NCBI GenBank assembly: GCA_000697055.1
Contig: JNDT01001145.1
Span: 1-23,314, forward strand
Length of the DNA: 23,314 bases
Direction: 5' to 3'
Origin: Saksenaea vasiformis B4078
Taxonomy: Eukaryota; Mucoromycota; Mucoromycetes; Mucorales; Saksenaeaceae
In this document: in pieces, positions 11,326-20,368 of the stretch
Numbering within the stretch: the first letter of the stretch is position 1
Layout: each line of letters opens with the position of its first letter
The notes under the pieces: model-generated
Database searches by the model: none
What the model was told of the DNA's origin: nothing
What the model saw: the letters and a program-made list of their open reading frames with translations, nothing else
Translations under genes and position numbers: made by a program

Positions 11326-12823
11326 ATGCCTGCGATCAAGAGAAAGGCAAGCACAAAGGCTGCAGTGCAGACCACCAGCGCAAAGGACGCTAAAGCAGCA
11401 ACCAAATCGACAAAGAGAGTAACATTCGCTGAAGGCAAGGACCTTGCTAAAGCATCACCAGCAAAGAAAGCAAAGATCGACCCGAAAGCACAGGGCAAGA
11501 AGATTAAGCCTGCGATAAAGACCGATGAAGCGAAGACGAAGCAAGAGGAAACCGCTCCTGCCGACGAAAAGGCTGTAGAGACACCTCAGAAGAAGTCTAG
11601 TCCCAAGAAGGCCGAGTCTAAGAAGGCTGAACCAAAGAAGGTTGAGCCTAAGAAGACAGAAGTTAAGAAGGCTGAACCCAAGAAGGCCGAACCCAAGAAG
11701 GCCGAGCCTGAGAAAGCCGAACCCAAGAAAGCCGAACCCAAGAAGACCGAATCCACCAAGGTAGAGGCAAAGAAAGCCGCACCCAAGAAGAACGAGACGA
11801 AAAAAGCACAGCCTAAGAAAGTAGAGGCAAAAAAGGCTGAACCCAAGAAGAACGAATCGAAGAAGGTGGAAGTTAAGAAGACTGAAGTGAAGAAGGCCGA
11901 ATCCAAGAAGCCCCAACCAAAGAAGGCTGCTGCATCAAAGAAGAAAGCAGTAGAGGAAGAGGAACCTGTTGAGGATGAAAAGGAAGAGGCAGATAGCGAT
12001 GTAGAGGAAAAGGGCGACGATGAGGAAGAGTTGACGGAAGAACAGGAAGAGGCATTGCGACGAGAGATCTTGGGTGACATGGCTAGTAGCAGCGAAGGCG
12101 AAGACAGTTCGGATGATGAACAGATCGAAGATGATACATTCCAGTCAAATAAGGGTGTCATTGCACTGAGCAACAAGAAGTTGGAGCAGAGTAAATTGGA
12201 GACAAAGGCCAAGTTCGACAAGCATGCGCTCAAGAAAAAGGGAGAGGAAGACAAACCAGGTGTTATTTACCTTGGCAGAATTCCCCACGGTTTTTACGAG
12301 GAAGAAATGAAAGCTTATTTCAGCCAGTTTGGAGATGTGACACGTCTTCGACTTTCCCGTAACCGAAAGACAGGAAAATCCCGACACTACGCATTTATCG
12401 AATTTGCATCAGAGGAAGTGGCAAAGATCGTCGCAGAAACAATGGACAATTACTTGCTGTTTGAACACATGTTGAAATGTAAGCATGACAGGAAGAAAAT
12501 GGCATAGATACTCATAAAATTTCTGTGTAGGTAAATTGATACCAGAGGAAAAGATCCATCCCAAACTTTTCCATGGCAGCGATAAGAAGTTCAAAGTGAT
12601 GCCATGGAAACAGATCACACGCAAGCAGCGTAACAAAATTAGAACAGAGGAAGAAAAGGAGAAACACGTTGGTAAACTTCTTTCACGAGACAAGAGACGA
12701 CGTGCACGGTTAGCAAAATTCGGCATTGAGTACGATTTCCCAGGCTACGTATGTATATGACATGTGTCTATTCCACGTTTTGTACTCACATCGGATCTAT
12801 AGAAGGCAAACAAAGACAACTAA
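11326..12823 (+). CDS. NOP15: Nop15/NIFK-like nucleolar RRM protein
   Basis: Likely a ribosome-biogenesis factor acting on pre-60S particles in the nucleolus (Nop15 in yeast, NIFK/MKI67IP in animals). The exons are 11326-12478, 12531-12748 and 12803-12823, with introns of 52 and 54 nt, giving 463 aa with all phases agreeing. Residues about 88-206 are a Lys-rich KKAEP-type repeat and about 209-268 are strongly acidic with Ser. One RRM follows at about 312-390 (RNP2-like VIYLGRIP at 313-320, RNP1-like [10 protein letters not shown] at 351-360). The segment after the first intron ([13 protein letters not shown]) is the typical NIFK/Nop15 extension beyond the RRM, followed by a basic tail. If the second intron is not removed, the protein ends five codons earlier in sense (GYVCI). 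The long N-terminal repeat makes it much longer than yeast Nop15. AATAAA stands at 12866-12871. Confidence 0.93.
11587..11945 (+). repeat. Coding minisatellite of ~15 bp units (KKAEP)
   Basis: About two dozen imperfect pentapeptide units of the form K-K-x-E-[PSV] are encoded by 15-bp units close to aagaaggccgaaccc. Third-position differences among units show that the array is not freshly expanded. It lies inside the Nop15/NIFK-like gene and probably gives a flexible, highly positive nucleolar segment, similar in character to other lysine-rich nucleolar tails. Two long open frames on the opposite strand are by-products of this composition. Confidence 0.9.
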
Positions 12824-13090
12824 ATTCGCATCCAATTTCCTATTTTTCTCATTTTTTTTTTTAAAAATAAAAACGTTTTAGTAACAGATGAACTGTCGGC
12901 GTTGCATGAACTCCGCACTGCATTTAATCAATGAATTGATCGATTATATAATCATATATGTATTTCGTCAATTAGGGATTCATCTATCTTTGCAACCCAA
13001 CAGCAAATAAAGAAAGGAAAAACTTTGTGGATAATAACAATAGTAAAAGGCAAAAAAAAAAGCGAGCCAAGGGTGCGTGAACCAGCACAC

Positions 13091-16001
13091 TTATCCCATG
13101 AAGATCTTCATTATCAGATAAAGAACTGCGCCGACAAAACGGAAAGCCGCTAAGCCAGCCACGGACCAGAGGATAAATCCGAGGTAGACAGTGGTACGTT
13201 GATTATAGTCGCCAAACCATCGCAAATCTTGTCCATTAGTAATAATGGCGACCAGCGCCATGTTGCTGATGATCCAGCTGAGCACCAGTCGCGTACGGAA
13301 AGACTTGTAGTAATCTTCCTGCTTCGTCTTTGCATCGCGATGCTGAACCGGCGCTTCAACCACTTTTCGGAGATCCAAACAGGCTTCTTCGTACTGCTCA
13401 TTCAGATCCTTCTGATCCGTGGGTGCTTCAACTTCAACGGTTTGTGCGCCATCCTTGTCCTTTTGGGATTTGACTACACCAAGATCGGTGGAGACACCAT
13501 TATCACCTTTTGTACCCCATGAGACATCGTGCGTATTACAGAAGGCGTAAATATTAAGTACGTTGATGTAACTTGGTGACATGAAGATGTACTGCAGCAA
13601 ACTGGTGAACATGTGCCATGGATCAATAAAGAGCAAACTGGCGACAAAGTACATCACATAAGTGGAACACACAGAAATAATGACTTCGCGGAATGAATTT
13701 TGTTTGACAAGCGCCAAAAACTTATCACCCACGTTGTCTGCTCCCTTGGCCCCTTTGTAGGCAGCGCGAATACCGGCAGCAGTGATCCAACCCGTGCAGA
13801 AAAGAATGTATCCCATCAAAAGAGCAAAGAAGACGATACTGAGTGTATAGGCCCATTTGAAACCCTGCGGACGGTTACCCATGGCAATGATGAACTGCAC
13901 AATCAGAAGAACGGTGTAAATGTAATCCAATGCCGTATGAAGAATGCTAGCAATGGTTGCCGAGAAGGGTTTAGGTTCCAGACTATCGGATGTCATGGAC
14001 GTTGTCATGATGTAGAAAATCAAATAGAAATTACCCTATATAAATATAAGTCTGTGGTTAGACAAATGCAATTCTTCATGCAATCATGACTTACAATAGC
14101 AAACCAGGAGAAGAAGAGATTATAAAGTTGATAGATGTCTTCAACCATAAACATCATTTTTCGGATGATGTTGTGATCAGAACTCCAGATTTTGCGCCAG
14201 TGCACCATGGAATAGATACCAGCGAAGAAAGAACCGTTCAACCATCGTCTACGTTGGGAAATGAACTCTGGAACATTATCAGGTACGTCTGTTTCGCCAT
14301 AAGCACTTGAGACATAATGCAAGATCCAGGCTTCGTTACGCTTAGCGACGAGTTCGTAACACAAAATACGATCTTCGGCAAGGTACATGTTGGCGGTAAA
14401 AATATCGGCATCACTGCCATGCAACGTTTCACCGGTGAAATACTTTTCCAAAGGACCTATTTTGCTGTGAGCGACTTGTGAAAAGAAAAAAAAACGTTCA
14501 TGGATCACTTACCATGGCCATTGACATCGTTCTGCAACGCGGTGTAACGATAGGCAGAGAAAGCACCTGGTAAGACGGAGATGTAACCAAATACGGATTC
14601 CAAGGGTTTATCGAGAATATTGGACATTTTGTATTCAAAGTTCTGGGAAGCAACCAGCGGGTTTAGCAAGTACTTTCCACCTGTGCCCAACATGGCCTTG
14701 ATTTCACCACAAGCACCTGCAACATTAGCGTTGATGTCAAACGATTTCCATAAATGGTAAATAGATCTGCCACCGGGTTTTGTGCCAACATCCAGGAGAA
14801 CACAGACGTTGGGACGAAGCAAAGGACCGAACGCTTGGAAAAACCATCGATGTGAATTGATCTTTTTTTGATTTTTTTCCTTCAGACAGAAAAGGATTTG
14901 CACAGGGACAATGCCTCGGTCGGCTCCCCTGAATTGCATTTCTGGATCGACCGACAGTTGAGTGGTGTGCTAGTTATTGGGGTCCGACAGAACATGCATG
15001 AGAACACATGTTTCCTTGTGTTTGGTAACTAACCTCGTAAATATGAGCTGCTACTGGTTTTCCCTCGACGATATTCTTAGCCACACCTTCTTGATAGACA
15101 CCCATGGCAGCTAACACGGAGAGGGTGCGGGGATGGATCTTGGTACGACCATCTGACACGATACAGACAACAACCTTTTGCCAACCATCCTTGCCCCACA
15201 CTTTTGATCGATCGCGTGAACAAAGATGGGCAATATTCTTCATTACACCATGCATGGTTCTGCAGAAAAGAACTTCGTCTTCCTACACGAGAGGATGTCA
15301 GAATTTCCCCTGATTCTACTAAAACCAACTTACGTTGTACATTGTCAACACAATAAAAAGCTCCGTCCTTCTTCCCAACAGGTTTTGTCTAAGCGTATAC
15401 TTTTGCGACTGGAACTCTGAAGGATCACACGTGGCTGCTGTGTATCGCATGTGGGTGAATTCTGTAGCATCTTTACGAGGGACTTGGGACAAATATCTCG
15501 TGGGTACCGGATTTTCCAGTACCAAATTACCGCCAGTCAACTGCACCTTTCGCACTGAGAAACAAAAATAAACATGATTCAGAACCCAGATCCCACCACA
15601 GCGTGAATTTTTTTTTCTTTTTAATTATTATTATTACCTGTCTTGTAACGACGAGGCTGTCGACGTGGTGCCTCACTGAAAAAAGGTGTTCCTCCACCTC
15701 CACCACCTGCCATTGGTGGTGCTGGAGCAAATTGAATTCCTCCTCCTCCTCCGCCGGATCGTATGGGACCTGGTGGTGGTTTTTGTCCACCCAGCAATGG
15801 TTGATGCATTGTATCTGATGGTGGATCGTGATAGTTCACTGTGCCTTGGCTATTCTGTCGATGCGGTGGCGGTGCTGCGTAGTTCATTGGTTGAAGTGGG
15901 AATTGTTCAGGTCCATTGAATCGTGACATGGGAGGTTGTCGCGCTGGTGGCGGTGAAGACAATGGTGAATTACTGTTCATATGATACTGTTCTTGGTACA
16001 T
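13091..16001 (-). CDS. CHS: Chitin synthase, division I (class I-III type)
   Basis: An integral plasma-membrane glycosyltransferase (GT2) that makes wall chitin from UDP-GlcNAc. Exons in order of translation: 16001-15638, 15554-15334, 15282-15034, 14969-14513, 14456-14095, 14035-13091. Phases agree and give 865 aa. Residues 1-121 are a Pro/Gly-rich cytosolic tail with a GGGGGG run. Typical motifs follow: [50 protein letters not shown], the EDR catalytic site (458-460) and QRRRW (498-502). The C-terminal exon holds several membrane helices and [20 protein letters not shown], a hallmark of this division. The intron before exon 5 has a second in-frame acceptor 18 nt upstream (after 14475); the 14457 site was chosen because it restores the conserved NGHGPLEKYF. 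The exact class is not resolved. A TATA-like box lies on this strand at 16132-16139. Confidence 0.96.
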
Positions 16002-16907
16002 CGTGAAGACAAGATCAGTTCAAGCGAAAGGAGCGGGATTCGATTCCTTGTGTAGGATTCGGTTTTACAAAAAGGAAAGTAAGGGAAAAAAAAGGATGGG
16101 AGAGTATAAAGGAAAAAGGAGGAGCGGTTCACTTAAATAGGCCCAATCACTGGATCGATGTGGAAGCCCAATATCCTATACGTTACACAACCCAGGAATC
16201 AATAATGTCGCTTCCTCGTTTAGGCTATTCATGTCACTCAGGCACCTATTCCCAGTAGTACAACAAACGGTTTCACTTGATCTTTGCGTTTCGTACCGCT
16301 GGTGGCTCATTTCTTTGTTATTGACAACTTTTTTTTGATCCTGGCTCTCCAAATAAAGGGATTACAACGTGTAAAAAGTGACAAAGAAGTGAAGGGGGCT
16401 GTAACGTGCTGGAAATCTGTACAAAAAGATATTGCTATCTTCTTGCATGGTGCATCGTTCGATATATCGCCATTGTTACTGTATTTGAAAAACTTTAATT
16501 CCGTCTCCAGGTGCGTCCGTGTGACAACGACCGGATCTCTAATAGGATCTTGATGGTGAGGATAAATTGTTAAAAAGAGCAACACAAAACGGGTTAAAAA
16601 CCTCACAAAAGGAACAATTTGATTCCAAGATTAAATCGTGTAAAAATAACGCATGGAATAACTGTTCCAATATTACCTGAATATGCTTTGGCTATTGTTT
16701 TTTATCGGTTTCATTTCATTACTGCTGGCATAAATGAATTTCCTTTTGGCAATTTAGAGATCGTCCTCCTCCACAACTTAGTAGTAGTACTACCATTACC
16801 ACGCTAAAGAACAAGGAAGTCTCACGTGCTCCGTCTGACCGGGGCGAAGTTCTATTTTTACTGCTACTCGTTTGTTCAGACCGTTAGAAAACGCCGCTTA
16901 AGTATTC
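16002..16907. promoter_or_regulatory. Shared divergent promoter region (chitin synthase / TMEM184-like)
   Basis: The region separates two genes transcribed away from each other. On the minus strand a TATTTAAG box at 16132-16139 and a pyrimidine-rich tract lie before the chitin synthase start. Short open frames on both strands at 16284-16606 have no ATG start or splice context that I trust and are left out. No RNA gene was seen. Confidence 0.45.
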
Positions 16908-18672
16908 ATGTCATCCGAACATCAATGCCCTACAACAGGGGGCTTGGGCGAAAATGGATTGTAGGTCATGCTTTTTAACCCAAGTGAAAAAGAAGAACTC
17001 AACGCGTACGCGCTTCACCTAGCAACCCTGATTTCGATTTGAAACAACTAGTGCTGGATCCCAGGTACGTCAATGACAAAAGGGAGGACATGGGTGCTTA
17101 GACAATTAGATGAATAAAACAGTTCGACAATGCATATATGGGGCTGGTTAGCATCAAGCTTTCTTACGCTGGCATCGGCAACCATCGCAGGGCATATCAT
17201 CACACAACATTTACACCATTACTATACACCTCATATACAACGGCATAAAGTGCGTATCCTGGCCTACCCACCGGCTTACGCGTTATTAGCCTGGCTTTCG
17301 TATCTGCGTTATAACTATGAGACGGTGATCATGTTTTTTGCACGATTGACGGAATCATTTGCAGTTTACAATCTATACGTTTGTCTGCAAGCTTATCTAG
17401 AACCCTACCGGGAAGAAAACGCAGGAAAAAAGGTTGCAGTTTCAACTAAAATTTTTGGGTTTTATAAATTTCAGCTGTAGGTGAAGCATCCTTAAGTGGA
17501 TCCATCTTCCAATCATTCTAACGCGTTCTCTACAGAAAATCAAAGTGGGGTCTTCATTTTCGCGTCATTACGGATATCCTTGTCCTTCAATTCCCGGTCT
17601 GGTAAACATGCGAGAAAAGGATTTGGGATGAACGTTCAACTGACAAAAAAAGGGTAGGAACATCATGCAATCCCTGATCTCCATCGTCACGCAGATCAAG
17701 GGTGTTTACTGCGATGGACAGTTTACTCCCAAAGGTGCTTATCTGTACCTGGCGACGATCAACTTTACATCGCTGTCGATTATTCTCATGGCCCTTTTCA
17801 CTTACCTTGCCGTCTTTGATGAGGAATGGAAGCGGGGACGGATTAAAGCGCATGGCATGTTCTGGTGTATTAAAGGACCGATCATGCTGATCTTCTATTT
17901 CGGCGACATCCTTCTTTCGATCTTGTCCTACGCAGGTGTAATCCACGAGAAATATCCTACACGCCCTGGTGGCACCTATTGGACTGCCGCCGCCGTAAAG
18001 AACGGTTACTATGTTTTGCTAATCTGTGCCATCATGGTTGTTGTGGCAATGCTCATGGGCTATTATTTTGGACTAGATCACAGGGAGCTGGTCCTCGATG
18101 ACGATGATGCACGCCTCACCTACGGTGAAGCCTTTGTCGATGGTTACTTGGCTTTTATACCTCATTTTATCCGCGATGTGTTCATGTGTGGTGGCGAGAC
18201 GGTTGTTCTTGCAAAGAAACGCAGAAATCTGCGAAAAAGACAGCGAAGGCTGAGTGAAGAAGAAAGAAATCTGCTGATGCCAGATGATGATAACGAAGGG
18301 CCACGAGGGATGGAGGATGCTATGATGCTTAGTCATCCTGAACGTGCCCATCAATCGAAAATCTACTTGGACGATACAGAAACCCGTCCACCACAGATGC
18401 TTAACACGCTTCCACTCGAACCTTTGGCTCCGTCTGCATTTAGACATTCCCACGAGTCCTTGGATGAAACGCGCGGCGGTGCGGTGGAAATGCATACGCT
18501 CCCTTCTCCACAGTCAGAACCGACTCCAGCTGTTCCGGCACTCCCTCCTCCCCCCATGCAATCACGGACGTTAACGCGCAACGATGAAGCTCTCGATAAC
18601 GCTACCCATCCACAAGACCATTTTACTCCCCATGAACCAAAAATCCCTACTTCCTCAAAGTACTATTTCTAA
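16908..18672 (+). CDS. TMEM184/LAZ1-type (organic solute transporter Ost-alpha family) membrane protein
   Basis: A seven-helix membrane protein of the Solute_trans_a/DUF300 family, found in vacuolar or endosomal membranes in other eukaryotes; its transport role is not settled. Exons are 16908-16960, 17023-17064, 17123-17476, 17536-17601 and 17658-18672, giving 509 aa with all phases agreeing. The first two tiny exons supply a hydrophilic N-terminus (MSSEHQCPTTGG, then FNPDFDLKQLVLDP) ahead of the first helix. A model starting at the ATG of 17130 would miss them. Family segments include HKVRILAYPPAYALLAW, FARLTESFAVYNLYVCLQAY, SKWGLHFRVITDILVLQF, VYCDGQFTPKGAYLY and AHGMFWCIKGPIM. After the last helix comes a basic stretch (KKRRNLRKRQRR) and a long Pro/Ser-rich cytosolic tail. 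AATAAA overlaps the stop region. Confidence 0.92.
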
Positions 18673-19442
18673 ATAAATCCGTTGTACAAGTAAAAATGAA
18701 TAGAATGAAAGACTGGCCTAGTAGCAATATGAGCAAAAATGATGATGATGATGGTCATTGAGCACAGAATACTATTAGCAACCAATCAGCATCTACACTT
18801 ATTATCGTCTGTGATTGACTGGTAGTCTAAAAGCAGATTCCATGTTATTGCTTCCGGCAGCATTTATTGATTTTCACGCCTGACGCGCTGCGATACCTCT
18901 AAAGTTTGTGATAAACCCAACAGCGGGACCATTATCGCTCTTCAACACAACTTCTTAACATCCTGTTCGTCTTCGGATCCAATCGTTACACAACAATATT
19001 CACGCAGAGCATGTCACACGAATGGGTGTACCTCCACATATTGCTCTAACCTGAACCTGTTCACTGTACCTCTATGGTCTTTTTAGTATAAGATGTATTA
19101 TATGATTCGATCGCATATTTGCTTTTAGGCTAAGCATGAAGCAATTCAATAGAAGCCATATAAAAGAGAAGCCAGATTAGAGTAAGGGTGGTTTCATTTC
19201 TTTACTCCTGGCGCTTAATGAAATTAAATGAAATCCGGTTACGAATGAGGATCAAGACATGTTTAATCCTCCGGATGGCTTTAACGTATCTCTAATCAGC
19301 ATGTATTCTTTCTACACCGGAGTGGTCTATAGTAATCCCTGCATCTGCATTCTCGTACCCGAAAAGAGAGCGTTGACGAGGCAGAGGTTGGATGGGACAA
19401 TTACTAAATCTACTACTGTTTTCGAACTATGTTGCTGATTCT
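18673..19442. other. Intergenic, mostly featureless
   Basis: It starts with the 3' end of the TMEM184-like gene and a short gat/atg microsatellite at about 18739-18752. A TATA-like ccatataaaag occurs near 19157 without a gene that I can attach to it. A minus-strand frame at 19292-19351 (start NADAGITIDHSG, stop at 19292) could be a last exon of the small gene at 19443-19785. Confidence 0.35.
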
Positions 19443-19785
19443 TCAGCTTACGGCCTCGGCCAGATATGACGCAGCGCGATCAAAGTTTTCTTGGATGCAA
19501 GTTAGATCCAATTCCATATCGCGTTTTCTTCTCCGCTTCAACTTTCTCCTTTTGTTAACGTTAGCGTTCTCGCAGTTCCCTGCTGCAGATAGTTACTCAA
19601 CTTTTCAGTAAGAAATAGCATCTATTGACAAGCTTGCTATGTAACGCTAAAACCAATATGGTTAAGCTTTCAAGCGTTTCAAGAAGGCTCCCTCTTATGT
19701 CAGTCAGGATAGCAGCTGGATTGTTCTCAGTATAGTCAAAGAAATTGAGAACAGGCATTAGTTAACCTACTGCAGCATCGGACAT
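19443..19785 (-). CDS. Possible compact multi-exon gene, small helical protein (unknown)
   Basis: No long frame exists here, but the minus strand reads as a chain of short exons with matching phase: 19785-19771, 19725-19654, 19600-19543 and 19489-19443. The introns are 45, 53 and 53 nt, with donors gtaggt, gtttta and gttgaa, and branch-like taactaat and tctaac before two acceptors. The product would be about 63 aa: MSDAANNPAAIL, then LETLESLTILLSNYLQQG, then NFDRAASYLAEAVS, mostly helical with leucine spacing like a coiled-coil subunit. A GTAAGC at 19451 could instead splice on to 19351-19292 and add 19 residues. I recognise no family. Two donors are weak, so this is a hypothesis. The plus-strand frame over the same DNA (Leu-rich, signal-peptide-like) is the mirror of its Lys/Arg-rich intron. 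Confidence 0.4.
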
Positions 19786-19813
19786 AAAACTTTATTTGGA
19801 CACGAGGCAACCG

Positions 19814-20050
19814 CTATTCTTCGTCCTCATTATGCATGACCATATGGTACTGAGTAATTCGAATGCTTGTACCATCGTTCCATGCTACATAGTTTGCTGT
19901 TCTCCCTTCCTCGATAGCATAATTAAACATATTTTCTATGGATACATCGTCTGCATGGTCCTCTAATGCATCTAGTTCCCCTTAACATATGCGCACGCGC
20001 AGAGGAGTCTGTTGTCCCCTCTCATTCATGGTGTTCGTTGTCCTCAGCAT
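19814..20050 (-). CDS. Possible small acidic protein gene or pseudogene (unknown)
   Basis: The minus-strand frame from about 20173 down to the TAG at 19814 is interrupted by a single TAA at 19982-19984. The last 55 codons are strikingly protein-like (DDVSIENMFNYAIEEGRT, WNDGTSIRITQYHMVMHNED). A 36-nt removal from a GTGCGC donor just before the TAA to the acceptor gag before GACCATGCA would skip the stop and keep the frame, though both the donor and the length are poor. An AATAAA follows the final stop by about 18 nt, which supports a real 3' end. The first ATG in frame is at 20050. It may be a gene with an unusual intron, or a recent pseudogene. Family unknown. Confidence 0.35.
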
Positions 20051-20368
20051 CTCGATGTCACGATCATTATATACATAGAGTATAGGGTATCTGTTTTCGT
20101 TGTAACGAAATACATTTTTCTTGTTTACAATGCTTAAAAAAACGCGAAAATGTGCCAGAGATAAACGTATTCGCTAATTGCACTTGTGCAAGTACCCTGC
20201 GATAAAGCGAAGATATAGTCCAGATGGGCCTGCAAAAAGCGACCAGTGTAAATACGGAGAGTGAATTTTGATGTCACCGTCACAACGTGGAAGAAGCTGC
20301 CCATTGGTGTTCCAAAGGAAATCCCTTCTTTCTCAGCTGTTCGACCCGATTCTCCAACCCAATTCATA
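20051..20368. promoter_or_regulatory. 5' region of the Lon gene
   Basis: The Lon frame is open from 20261 but has no ATG before 20369, so 20261-20368 is probably 5' leader. The opposite strand has an 88-codon frame (20400-20134) that is partly the mirror of the Lon N-terminus and is not supported as a gene. No clear TATA box was found. Confidence 0.4.

Noticed and set aside
11455..12254. Long minus-strand open frames (153 and 222 codons) opposite the Nop15/NIFK-like gene
   Set aside because: They are composed of repeated Leu/Phe/Gly/Ser units that mirror the KKAEP repeat and acidic stretch on the other strand; no domains or splice structure.
16284..16606. Open frames on both strands in the chitin synthase/TMEM184 spacer
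   Set aside because: Neither begins with ATG and neither shows a domain or phased splice partner.
19498..19611. Plus-strand signal-peptide-like frame (Leu-rich, with a GTAAGA donor)
   Set aside because: No continuing exon could be found. The hydrophobic run is the mirror of a Lys/Arg-rich minus-strand sequence, and the minus-strand exon chain explains the DNA at least as well.
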